Shown here one piece after another: positions 1-7,863 of a stretch of DNA of 60,556 bases. The notes below the pieces were generated by a model, which was given only the letters and a program-made list of their open reading frames with translations, did not search any database and was not told the DNA's origin. The stretch's first letter is position 1. Each line of letters starts with the position of its first letter. The DNA lies in NCBI GenBank assembly GCA_027618995.1, contig JAQCGO010000011.1:1-60556 (forward strand), written 5' to 3'. The translations under genes and the position numbers were made by a program. This DNA is from Pseudomonadota bacterium. GTDB taxonomy: Bacteria > Pseudomonadota > Gammaproteobacteria > Steroidobacterales > Woeseiaceae.

Positions 1-214
1 GCGACCAACCGCGCTAAACAGCATGCCGACGCGTGAAAGTAAACGAACTAATCAAACGGGACACTAGTCTTGACGCGGCGCACGTGGGTCCAGGGGAAAA
101 TTGTCACCTACACCCACCTCTACCACCCCGCCTCGCGATTTCAGTTCGAGAGTACCTACAATCCATAATAGATACCTATAGAATTAATGACGAAACTTTC
201 AACGGGAACACACT
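1..214. other. left edge, no convincing gene
   Basis: One frame enters from the left edge and stops at a TGA at 34-36, so it could be the last eleven codons of a truncated upstream gene, but it is too short to recognise. A 61-codon frame at 33-218 has proline-rich, unremarkable sequence and no clear ribosome site, and I do not believe it. The stretch around 150-185 is AT-rich (with TACAAT and TATAGAATT) and may hold the promoter of the gene starting at 215; no -35 element stands out. Confidence 0.3.
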
Positions 215-787
215 ATGAGCGCATGGATTGAAATGATCCCTGAATCCGAAGCAACCGGAGTGCTTCGGGAAATGTACGACAATGCACGAACACCGCACGG
301 CACCGTCGATAACGTCATGAAAGCGCACTCGCTGCGCCCTCACACGATGGCAGGACATGTCGCTTTGTACCGAAGTGTTTTACACCACAGCGATAATTCC
401 TTACCGCTGTGGTATCTGGAAGTCATCGCGTCATACACAAGCATCAAGAATCGATGTTCGTACAGCCTGACACACCATTTCATGAATGCACGGCGCCTGA
501 TCGGCGACGATGAACGAGCGGACGAGATATACGCTGCATTGCAGGACGGCGAGCCCGAGCGATTGTTCTCGGGCAAAGAACTAGCGCTTTTGATTTACGC
601 GGAGAAGTTGACCGTTTCCGTCGGCAACATGGAAAAAAGTGATATTGACGCACTGCGCGATCAAGATTGTAGCGACGGCGAGATATTGGAAGTCAATCAG
701 GTAGTCGCCTATTTTAACTACTCTAATCGGCTGCTGAACGGTCTCGGCGTAACGACCGAGGGCGACGCGGTTGGTTTCTACAAGTGA
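215..787 (+). CDS. AhpD-like / carboxymuconolactone decarboxylase-family peroxidase-related protein
   Basis: This 190-residue protein has the all-helical fold signature of the peroxidase-related AhpD-like family: an N-terminal segment MIPESEATGVLREMYD and the active-site region NRCSYSLTHH (residues 79-88). Family members normally carry Cys-x-x-Cys followed by His; here Cys81 is kept but the second cysteine is Ser84, so a standard disulfide peroxidatic cycle is unlikely. The exact reaction cannot be assigned. It stands alone at the left end of the catabolic island and converges on the NicX-like gene with an 8-base gap. A second, canonical family member lies at 1887-2222. Family assignment is good; function is unknown. 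Confidence 0.72.
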   Translation: MSAWIEMIPESEATGVLREMYDNARTPHGTVDNVMKAHSLRPHTMAGHVALYRSVLHHSDNSLPLWYLEVIASYTSIKNRCSYSLTHHFMNARRLIGDDERADEIYAALQDGEPERLFSGKELALLIYAEKLTVSVGNMEKSDIDALRDQDCSDGEILEVNQVVAYFNYSNRLLNGLGVTTEGDAVGFYK

Positions 788-795
788 GTAAGGGG

Positions 796-1887
796 TCAGT
801 CCAGGCCGTATTCCATAACCGGATTCTCAAACAACTGCTGCATCCCGGGGTATTCATATTGCAGAGTTTTAACCGCAGTTGATTCGGCAAACACGAAACG
901 GCCGTCCCGCCATAAATCCACACCGTCCACGCTAACCGTCGGATCAAAGACCGATATGCATATTTCTCCCGGTGGGTAGTCACCACAAGTATGCAGGTGC
1001 AAATAGCGTGGGTTTCCAAATGCTGAACCGGCCCAGCGTGTCAGGTTGTCCGTCGCGGTTCCGAAATAGCCATTTTGTGGATGAATACCGGCATGCCAGG
1101 AATGTATGAGGTCAGCTTGGATATTAAATTTATTGGCAACGAATGCATAGTGGGCTCGTATTTTTTCGACTTCGCCTGACGCTCCATCAAAATCGACAAT
1201 TCGTCCATTCTCAACTAACGCGAACACAACACCGTCGATGAGTACAGATTCCGGTTCATAGATACGTGTGCCCGTTCGTACCAGCCATCGGGTTAATGCA
1301 ATCTTTCCTGAAAAGGTATTTGCCGGGATCGGACGAAAAACAGTCATTGGAAAACGCTTTACGGTGACATCACCGACAGTGTCGTCGTCGCCGGGGTCCC
1401 CAGCTGAAATCCCGTGTAGATACGTACCAGATGCACAACGAATTGTGATTTCCTTTTCGCCAAACACAGCCGCGTTGACCATGTTCTTGAGGCGCACAAA
1501 AAACTCATAGTGCGCACTGCAAAACGGTGTCGCAAAACTTTCTTCATCCAGCGCATAGCACATGGTTGTACTGCCAATTCTACCAAGCTCGCTAAAGCGC
1601 ACCTGGTCACCGATACGTGACAGAAACAGAACGTGGTCCGTAGATTCAATGACTTGGCGAATTTCATCCGGGAACGTATTCACTTCCTCCAGGACAGGCG
1701 CAACCACGAGATGAACATCCAAAGATCGCGCGCGCGCGCGCGCGGCGACGACTCTGTCCAGCGTGGCCGAGTAATAGCCACCAACGCCCTGCTCACTCAC
1801 GATCGCCAGGGATTCGCCAGCCTTCGCACCAATACAATTGAACAACAAGTTATCAATGCCATCGCGCAATTTTAGAGGGAGCTCCAT
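796..1887 (-). CDS. M29/NicX-like protein, candidate ring-cleavage dioxygenase or aminopeptidase
   Basis: The 363-residue protein resembles the group containing M29 leucyl aminopeptidases and the non-heme iron enzyme 2,5-dihydroxypyridine 5,6-dioxygenase (NicX). Visible conserved features are the C-terminal segments HSWHAGIHPQN (from about residue 260) and HLHTCGD (297-303), rich in His and Asp as expected for a metal site. It is the last gene of a minus-strand operon behind a Rieske oxygenase, its reductase and an AhpD-like protein, and its ATG overlaps the preceding stop (TAATG at 1885-1889), implying translational coupling. That context favours an oxidative ring-opening role over peptidase activity (inference). 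An 18-base run of CG dinucleotides (1727-1744) encodes an Ala-Arg repeat near residue 50. M29 hydrolase remains the alternative. Confidence 0.6.
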   Translation of the reverse strand: MELPLKLRDGIDNLLFNCIGAKAGESLAIVSEQGVGGYYSATLDRVVAARARARSLDVHLVVAPVLEEVNTFPDEIRQVIESTDHVLFLSRIGDQVRFSELGRIGSTTMCYALDEESFATPFCSAHYEFFVRLKNMVNAAVFGEKEITIRCASGTYLHGISAGDPGDDDTVGDVTVKRFPMTVFRPIPANTFSGKIALTRWLVRTGTRIYEPESVLIDGVVFALVENGRIVDFDGASGEVEKIRAHYAFVANKFNIQADLIHSWHAGIHPQNGYFGTATDNLTRWAGSAFGNPRYLHLHTCGDYPPGEICISVFDPTVSVDGVDLWRDGRFVFAESTAVKTLQYEYPGMQQLFENPVMEYGLD

Positions 1888-2222
1888 TATTCAGAAAACT
1901 GATCGAACGCCTGTAACGCCTTCGATCCGTAGTTGATCGATGGACCTCCACCCATATAGGCAGCCATCGCCAACACCTCAGAGACTTCCTCCCTAACCGC
2001 GCCAAGTCGAACCAGATTTCGCGCGTGGTAGCCGATGCAATGATCGCATCGAGTACTAATCGCAATACCCAAAGCGATAAACTCTTTCGTTTTTAGATCA
2101 AGCGCAGTCCCTTGCTTAGCCGCCTCGCCCATCTTCCCAAACGCCGGTAACGTGCCGGGCAACGCTTTCGCGTACACCGCAAGATCACTATCAGCATCCG
2201 CTATAAATTTCTTCCAGTCCAT
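1887..2222 (-). CDS. carboxymuconolactone decarboxylase / AhpD-family protein
   Basis: This small helical protein (111 residues) has the canonical AhpD-type redox motif: Glu47, then Cys59-Asp-His-Cys62 and His66 (RCDHCIGYH). Family members are alkylhydroperoxidases or gamma-carboxymuconolactone decarboxylases; short single-domain forms with CxxC usually act as peroxidase-like reductants. It sits between the ferredoxin reductase gene and the NicX-like gene in the same direction, and its stop overlaps the next start (TAATG). A role in detoxifying peroxide from the adjacent oxygenase, or in processing a ring-fission product, is possible but not shown. Confidence 0.8.
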   Translation of the reverse strand: MDWKKFIADADSDLAVYAKALPGTLPAFGKMGEAAKQGTALDLKTKEFIALGIAISTRCDHCIGYHARNLVRLGAVREEVSEVLAMAAYMGGGPSINYGSKALQAFDQFSE

Positions 2223-2243
2223 GATTCTTCCTTCATCCGAAGT

Positions 2244-3347
2244 TTACAAATCGAGTGTTATATCGCCATCCGGAATTGAACAACAAATCAGCACCCTGCC
2301 GGCCTCCGGTCTACTCAAGGGTTCGTCGAAATAGTTCACATCGCCGCTACCAATGGAACACTCGCAAGTGTTACATATACCAGCTCGACAGGAGAATTCC
2401 GGTGATAAGCCGCTCGCTTCAGCTAGTTCAAGAAGGGACTCGTGGTTGCCCATCCAAGGAACCTGAATGCCCGACGACGAAAACGTAACTAACGGTGCAT
2501 CGCCTGAGATAGGCAGCGGCTCGTCCGTAGCGTCGTTTTGCATGGGTTCATTGTCGGTACTTTGACCTGTCGATGAGCGTCTAAGTGGCACGCTATCGCC
2601 AAAAAACTCGTACGCGATACGCTCCTCTGCGACCCCAAGTTCGCAAAGCAGTTCGTACATGAGCTGCATGAAAATCGGCGGCCCGCACAAGTAAACCTCA
2701 TAGTCATCGACAGGCAATAGCTGTTGCAGTAACTGTTTGCTTACGAAGCCTTCGCTGTCAAAGTTGCGGCCCAGAACATCGCCCGATCCGGGTTTGCGAT
2801 AGCAGATGTGCTGCCGTATTCGATCTGATCGTTCTACAAGCTCGCGAACCTCATCGTCGAGCGCGTGCACACCGCCGCTATCGCAGGCGTGAATGAAAAA
2901 AACATCCCGTCGATCTTCTTCTGCAAGCGCGTGCAACATCGATATCATAGGTGTCAATCCAACGCCGCCGCTTAGCAATACGACGGGTCGATCACTGTCC
3001 TGATTAAGGACGAAATCACCTTTCGGGTTATGAATTGTAAGCCGTGCTCCGACCTCGATTTCGTCATGAAGAACTCGTGACCCGGCACCGTGAGTCTCAC
3101 GCTTTACACTAATTCGATAGCAGTCTTTGACGGCTGGCCCGCATGACAAACTGTAGGTACGACGCAATGCAATGCCGCTACTCGCTACTAAGTCCAGAGT
3201 AAGAAATTGCCCTGGACGAAATACTGCGAGCGGTTCTTGACTAACGGGTCGAAGATAGAACGAACTGATTACTTCGCTTTCCCGGACCTTTCGCACTAGC
3301 TCATATTGCCGGGGCCCGGTTGCGGATGCGTTGGGATTTTTGCTCAT
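2244..3347 (-). CDS. flavin/[2Fe-2S] ferredoxin reductase of a Rieske oxygenase system (VanB-like hybrid reductase)
   Basis: The protein (367 residues) carries an FNR-type flavin and NAD(P)H module followed by a C-terminal plant-type [2Fe-2S] ferredoxin. The flavin-binding RTYSLS segment is near residue 66, the pyridine-nucleotide segment VVLLSGGVGLTPMISM near residue 123, and the cluster ligands are in SCRAGICNTCEC (Cys-x4-Cys-x2-Cys) with the fourth Cys in LICCS near the C-terminus. This is the electron supplier for a two-component Rieske oxygenase, and it overlaps the Rieske alpha gene by four bases (ATGA). It should pass electrons from NAD(P)H to that oxygenase; it may also serve the lone Rieske protein at 19452-20597. 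Confidence 0.88.
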   Translation of the reverse strand: MSKNPNASATGPRQYELVRKVRESEVISSFYLRPVSQEPLAVFRPGQFLTLDLVASSGIALRRTYSLSCGPAVKDCYRISVKRETHGAGSRVLHDEIEVGARLTIHNPKGDFVLNQDSDRPVVLLSGGVGLTPMISMLHALAEEDRRDVFFIHACDSGGVHALDDEVRELVERSDRIRQHICYRKPGSGDVLGRNFDSEGFVSKQLLQQLLPVDDYEVYLCGPPIFMQLMYELLCELGVAEERIAYEFFGDSVPLRRSSTGQSTDNEPMQNDATDEPLPISGDAPLVTFSSSGIQVPWMGNHESLLELAEASGLSPEFSCRAGICNTCECSIGSGDVNYFDEPLSRPEAGRVLICCSIPDGDITLDL

Positions 3348-4381
3348 GGCGTTTTCGGTCTAGCCAACCGCTCTTTGGCAATCGCTCCGTCGAGAATCTT
3401 GCGATAACGAAGAGATCCTGCATCAAGGCCGAGATCCAGCTTCGGCGTAGTCGCGTTTTTCATGCCCGTATGAACTGCTTCCAGGACTTCACGATCCTCG
3501 TTGAACGCCATGAGGGCGCCGTCGTTGAGCTGCTTCGCAATCGCCGTATCGTGCGGGTCAGTATTGTAATGTTGTAGCCAGTAGTACATCGTCATGTTTT
3601 CGTCGATCGGTGTCATGAAATTGTATGACACCATGACGTAGGCGTTTTCATCGAGTCCTGATTCCTGTCTTCCGGTTCCTGCCGGTGTGAATATTGATCG
3701 GTTGATGCAAACACTCGGTACTCGTACCTCATAATGTTGCAAGCGATCGCAGTTGCCCTCAAATTTGACCAACGGCGCATAGTAAGGCGGCAAGGTTTGG
3801 TCACAGATCCAGCGCGATACCGTCACACCTTCGTCGAATGTCTTGATCTGCAATGGCGTATCGCCGGTTCCAGGTGCACTGAATGACAATCGGTGGACCC
3901 ACGCTACGTGCGACGGGTCCAATAAATTGTCCGTCACCCAAAGATAGTTGCAGGCGATTTCGAGCACCCCACCGTCGGTTTTTCCCCATGCTGGATTGTC
4001 GAAATTGGGAATCTCGAAAATTTTCGATTCATCTGCGTGCTCAGGATCGCCCATCCAGACCCATACAAATCCATATTTCTCCGCGGCCGGGTAGGTCCTG
4101 ACGCGGGCCTGCGGCGGAATACGACTTTGCGTAGGCACCAATACGCAATTGCCTAAACAATCAAACTGCAGACCGTGATAGCCACATTCGACGACGTCAC
4201 CGAGCAACCGCCCTTTTGAGAGCGGCAGCTTTCGATGCGGGCATGCATCTTCCAGCGCGACGACGGAGCCGTCCTGCTGTCGATAAATAACCAAATTTTT
4301 GGCGAGCATCTTACGTGCAACCAGTGCACGCTCGATATCCCGGCTCCATGCGGCGATATACCAGCAGTTATTAAGAAACAA
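3344..4381 (-). CDS. Rieske [2Fe-2S] oxygenase, VanA-type demethylase/monooxygenase alpha subunit
   Basis: The N-terminal Rieske domain has Cys47-x-His49 and Cys66-x2-His69, and the catalytic domain has the mononuclear-iron motif DNLLDPSHVAWVH. Length (345) and the start MFLNNCWYIAAW match the VanA/CntA-like subgroup that removes O- or N-methyl groups or monohydroxylates small aromatics and amines. The start is TTG at 4379-4381, chosen because family members begin exactly there and an AGG-containing site lies a few bases upstream. It heads the operon with reductase, AhpD-like and NicX-like genes, and diverges from a LysR gene across a 96-base region with an inverted repeat. The substrate is unknown; an N-methylated or heterocyclic compound fits the neighbourhood (inference). 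Confidence 0.85.
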   Translation of the reverse strand: MFLNNCWYIAAWSRDIERALVARKMLAKNLVIYRQQDGSVVALEDACPHRKLPLSKGRLLGDVVECGYHGLQFDCLGNCVLVPTQSRIPPQARVRTYPAAEKYGFVWVWMGDPEHADESKIFEIPNFDNPAWGKTDGGVLEIACNYLWVTDNLLDPSHVAWVHRLSFSAPGTGDTPLQIKTFDEGVTVSRWICDQTLPPYYAPLVKFEGNCDRLQHYEVRVPSVCINRSIFTPAGTGRQESGLDENAYVMVSYNFMTPIDENMTMYYWLQHYNTDPHDTAIAKQLNDGALMAFNEDREVLEAVHTGMKNATTPKLDLGLDAGSLRYRKILDGAIAKERLARPKTP

Positions 4382-4453
4382 TTTGCCTGCCCATCATTTA
4401 TCGGTCGAGCAGCGAGAATGTAGCAAAAGCGGCCGAATTGATATATATAGTTT

Positions 4454-4469
4454 CTCATAGTCATATGAG
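4454..4469. promoter_or_regulatory. inverted repeat, candidate LysR operator between divergent operons
   Basis: CTCAT and ATGAG flank a six-base spacer, in an AT-rich divergent region that also contains an ATATATATAG run just to the left. LysR-type regulators usually bind interrupted palindromes with T-N11-A character next to their own gene. The site ends eight bases before the LysR start and would cover its own promoter. The assignment is from position and symmetry only. Confidence 0.4.
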
Positions 4470-4477
4470 TAAATATC

Positions 4478-5416
4478 ATGAGACGATTTATCCCACCCAT
4501 CCCGACGATGCGTGCACTTGAAGCGGCAATCCGTCACGAGAGCTTTTCCTCAGCTGCTGCCGAACTGGGCATCACTCAGAGCGCAATATCCCATCAAATC
4601 AAGGATTTAGAGATAAAATTAGGTGTAGCTCTTTTCCGCCGACTTGCGCGAAGAACGGTGCCCACGAAGGAGGCAAGAGCCCTCGGGCTCGCCATCGGAA
4701 GCGGCGTGTCGCTCATACAGCAAGCAGTAGATAAAATCATGGATCGAAGCGACGGCAATGCCATCTCCATCAGTGCTTTGCCGGGCTTTGCGGTGCAGTG
4801 GCTGTTCCCTCGATTGATTGATTTTGACGAGCGTCATCCTGGCGTTTCTGTGTCGTTGGGAACGTCTGACCGATTGAGTGATATCGCCGCTGGTGAGGCA
4901 GACATCGCGGTGCGATACGGACGCGGCAACTATCGCGGCGTTGTAACGGAGATGCTTCTCGACGATCACATTTTTCCGGTTTGCAGTGCAGCGTATCTCG
5001 CCAGCCACGGCCCGATTGATTCACCGAAGGCCCTGCTGTCACATACATTGCTCATAGACGACACCCGAGCAATCGACGGTTTCGAGCCGAGTTGGCCGAC
5101 CTGGTTCAAGCTGGCGGGCGAGCACTTTTCGCCACAATCGGACTACAGGAAGTTCGGGCAATCCAACATGGTGATTCAAGCAGCGCTGGCAGGTCTCGGC
5201 GTGGCACTCGGTCGCAGCGCCCTGGTTGTCGACGCGCTCAGCGCTGGCGAACTGGTAATTCCGATCCGTCTGGCCTTTCCCTCCGGGTTCAGCCACTATC
5301 TTGTCACCGCCAAACAACGTTCTGAAGTAGAGAACGTCGCTGATTTCAAGCGTTGGATCATCGAGCAGGCCGATGTAAGCAATGCCAGAATCAAGCAACT
5401 GCTGAGTGTTACCTAA
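4478..5416 (+). CDS. LysR-family transcriptional regulator, GcvA-type
   Basis: The 312-residue protein has an N-terminal winged-helix domain (SFSSAAAELGITQSAISHQI, about residues 24-43) and a periplasmic-binding-like effector domain in which GQSNMVIQAALAGLGVALG is typical of the GcvA branch. It is divergent from the Rieske/reductase/NicX-like operon and points into the Ldh2-MFS-creatininase genes, so it likely controls one or both. It is clearly paralogous to the LysR protein at 8643-9581 (compare GQADMVIQAALAGKGVALG). No strong ribosome site is visible before the ATG at 4478; an internal ATG at 4508 would cut into the region before the winged helix. Confidence 0.87.
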   Translation: MRRFIPPIPTMRALEAAIRHESFSSAAAELGITQSAISHQIKDLEIKLGVALFRRLARRTVPTKEARALGLAIGSGVSLIQQAVDKIMDRSDGNAISISALPGFAVQWLFPRLIDFDERHPGVSVSLGTSDRLSDIAAGEADIAVRYGRGNYRGVVTEMLLDDHIFPVCSAAYLASHGPIDSPKALLSHTLLIDDTRAIDGFEPSWPTWFKLAGEHFSPQSDYRKFGQSNMVIQAALAGLGVALGRSALVVDALSAGELVIPIRLAFPSGFSHYLVTAKQRSEVENVADFKRWIIEQADVSNARIKQLLSVT

Positions 5417-5436
5417 ATCTGAATGAATCTCACTTT

Positions 5437-6420
5437 ATGATCGAATTAACACTTAAAGAACTTGATGACCTCGTCATAAATGCGCTGACATCCTTTGGAC
5501 TGACGCACAACGACATGCGTATCGTTGCCGACGTTTTGTTGTGGGCGGAGTTGCGTGGCAATAGTCAGGGTCTGGGTAAAATACTGGCGAGGGCAGTGGT
5601 GCCGCATCCGGACGCTGGTGAAATCGTCGTTACTCGTCGATCGGCGGTTGTTACGCAAATCGAAGCCAACCTGAATCTGGGCATGGTGGTGATGGATCGC
5701 GCGGTCGATGAGGCCATTCGATCCGCGCGGAGTAATGGAATTGGCGTCGTCGGAACCCGGGGCACGACCACCTCAACCGGCGCCATCGGCTATTTTTCCG
5801 AGCGAGCGGCCAATGCGGGATTTCTCTGCATGATTTATGGCGGCACGCCAAAAGCCGTCGCACCGTTCGGTAGTGTTGACGCTATTTTCGGCACGAATCC
5901 GATCAGTTTCGCGATACCCACAACTGACAAACCATTAGTGGTGGATATGGGGACCTCCGCCGAAACCTGGTTTGGGTTGTTGCAAGCTGAGCGGCTGGCG
6001 GAATCGATCAAACCCAACCTCGCCTTCGATTCCGACGGAATCTCAACGACGAATCCTGGCGCTGCCTTGCGCGGTGCGATTCGAGCGTTCGGAGGCGCGA
6101 AGGGATCCGCACTGGCATTGCTCATAGAGATCTTGGCAGGACCGCTGGCGGGAGGCGCAATTTTCAACGATGCTGAACACCAAAGTGGCAATGTTCTGAT
6201 CGTGCTGGACCCTGATCTTTTCGGCTTTGGTGACAGTTTCTGTACACGCGTCACCGCGCTGATCGACTCTATTCGCAGCAGCAGCCCGATCCCGGGAGGC
6301 GCCCCCCCGCTGATCCCAGGCGAAAGCAGCCGCAAGACCTTTGAAAGGGCTCAATCGAGTGGCCGTATCGCGCTCGACAAGGCTCTTATTGAATCTATAC
6401 GTGCTATTTCCGCGAAATAA
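5437..6420 (+). CDS. malate/L-lactate dehydrogenase-family (Ldh2) oxidoreductase with altered active site
   Basis: Fold signatures of the Ldh2/AllD/DpkA family of NAD(P)H-dependent 2-oxoacid or imine reductases are clear: AELRGNSQG near residue 38, FGTNPISFAIP, VVDMGTS and GGAKGSALALLIEIL. Length is 327 from the ATG at 5437, chosen because family members start with this helix; the open frame itself extends upstream into the LysR gene. The family's Ser-His-Gly motif is here Ser43-Gln44-Gly45, the downstream Arg is Lys48, and the second conserved His (normally in an SxHFG motif) is replaced within RGTTTSTGAIGYF. A changed substrate or chemistry, or loss of activity, is possible. It follows the LysR gene by 20 bases. 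Confidence 0.8.
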   Translation: MIELTLKELDDLVINALTSFGLTHNDMRIVADVLLWAELRGNSQGLGKILARAVVPHPDAGEIVVTRRSAVVTQIEANLNLGMVVMDRAVDEAIRSARSNGIGVVGTRGTTTSTGAIGYFSERAANAGFLCMIYGGTPKAVAPFGSVDAIFGTNPISFAIPTTDKPLVVDMGTSAETWFGLLQAERLAESIKPNLAFDSDGISTTNPGAALRGAIRAFGGAKGSALALLIEILAGPLAGGAIFNDAEHQSGNVLIVLDPDLFGFGDSFCTRVTALIDSIRSSSPIPGGAPPLIPGESSRKTFERAQSSGRIALDKALIESIRAISAK

Positions 6421-6519
6421 TTGGCGTAGGCTCGGTCTGGTAACCTGTATAAGCAGGTACACTCTGGTTGCCGCACGCAGCGCCTGAACAACAACGAATA
6501 AAACGGCGAGGTAAGAACG

Positions 6520-7863
6520 ATGAATGTAGCACCGACGACGAGCACATCGGACCAGGACAGTTCAGCCTATCCCTCATCAACCCGAGCCTGGGGTCTGGTT
6601 GTAGTCCTGACAATCGCCTACGCCATATCCTTCATCGATCGACAAATCATTAGTTTGATGGTTGAACCCATCAAGGCTTATCTGGATTTGTCCGACACCC
6701 AAATCAGTCTGCTCATGGGGCCTGCCTTTGCTGTCTTCTACACCATCATGGGTATTCCACTCGGTCGCGTAGCTGACAAATTCAACCGGCGTAACCTGAT
6801 TGTCGTTGGAATGTCACTTTGGTGCTTGATGACCGCCGCCAGCGGGCTCGCCAGAAGTTTCATGCAACTGTTCCTGGCACGAATGGGAATCGGGGTAGGT
6901 GAAGCCGCGTTAAGCCCAGCGGCATTGTCGATGATATCTGACAGTTTTCCGCCGGAGAAACGTACCTCGCCGATCGGCTTTTACAATTCGGCAATTTATA
7001 TAGGGTCTGGCTTGGCTCTGGTTCTGGGCGGCATCGTTATTCACTTCGTCTCGACTTCACCATCCGTAGTTGTGCCCTTCGTTGGCGAATTGGTGCCGTG
7101 GCAAACTACGTTTCTGATCGTAGGACTTCCCGGCCTTGGCATTGCCGCAATAATCGGCTTCATGCGAGAACCAACACGTAAGGACGTCATTAAATCGGAA
7201 GACGGTGACGTTGTTGAATTAACCATGCGCGAGGCCCTTGATTACGTGTGGAAAAAACGCAGCATCTACGGGCCTATATTCATCGGCATGGCGGTCGTTT
7301 CCGGTGTTAACTTCATGTTTCAAGGATGGATTCCGACACTCTATCAACGCGTGCACGGTTGGGACGCGTCCAGCATTGGATACGCCTTCGGTGTGATCCT
7401 GCTAATTTTTGGCCCACTCGGCATTTTTCTAGGTGGTCGGCTGGGTGATTACTTCTCCAATAAGGGTGACAGCGGCGGTCACGCCAAAGCAGCATTTGTC
7501 GGTTCTCTTTTTATGATGCCCGGCATGATTATTACACCGATATTGCCCGATCCTAAGCTAGCCCTCGTCGGTCTTGCACTCATTCCATTCGGCATGGCGT
7601 TTATTACCGTTAACATTGTCTCCAGCATGCTACGCGTCACGCCCAATCAAATGCGCGGACTGACATATGCGTTGCTATTAATGGCGATTACTTTCACAGG
7701 AATGTCTCTTGGTCCGTTTTTGCCGGCGCTCATCACCGACTACGTATTCGGCAACGAAATGATGGTTGGCTACTCAATGTTAATCGTTTCGCTAAGCACA
7801 GCATTCGTCAGCAACATCGCGTTCTACAAGTGCATAGGTGCATTTCGTTCGGCAGAGTCATGA
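6520..7863 (+). CDS. major facilitator superfamily transporter
   Basis: This 447-residue protein has about twelve hydrophobic segments and the MFS signature between helices 2 and 3 (GRVADKFNRRNLIVVG). IDRQIISLMVEPIK in helix 1 is typical of the spinster/hexuronate-like group common in marine and sphingomonad-type bacteria. It sits in the inner membrane and probably takes up the substrate, or a product, of the surrounding catabolic genes. An AGGTAAG ribosome site precedes the ATG. Its stop overlaps the creatininase-family start (ATGA at 7860-7863), tying the two functionally. Substrate cannot be read from sequence. Confidence 0.85.
   Translation: MNVAPTTSTSDQDSSAYPSSTRAWGLVVVLTIAYAISFIDRQIISLMVEPIKAYLDLSDTQISLLMGPAFAVFYTIMGIPLGRVADKFNRRNLIVVGMSLWCLMTAASGLARSFMQLFLARMGIGVGEAALSPAALSMISDSFPPEKRTSPIGFYNSAIYIGSGLALVLGGIVIHFVSTSPSVVVPFVGELVPWQTTFLIVGLPGLGIAAIIGFMREPTRKDVIKSEDGDVVELTMREALDYVWKKRSIYGPIFIGMAVVSGVNFMFQGWIPTLYQRVHGWDASSIGYAFGVILLIFGPLGIFLGGRLGDYFSNKGDSGGHAKAAFVGSLFMMPGMIITPILPDPKLALVGLALIPFGMAFITVNIVSSMLRVTPNQMRGLTYALLLMAITFTGMSLGPFLPALITDYVFGNEMMVGYSMLIVSLSTAFVSNIAFYKCIGAFRSAES

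Noticed and set aside
33..218. 61-codon open frame at the left edge
   Set aside because: Proline-rich, no ribosome site and no recognisable features; overlaps the promoter region of the gene at 215.
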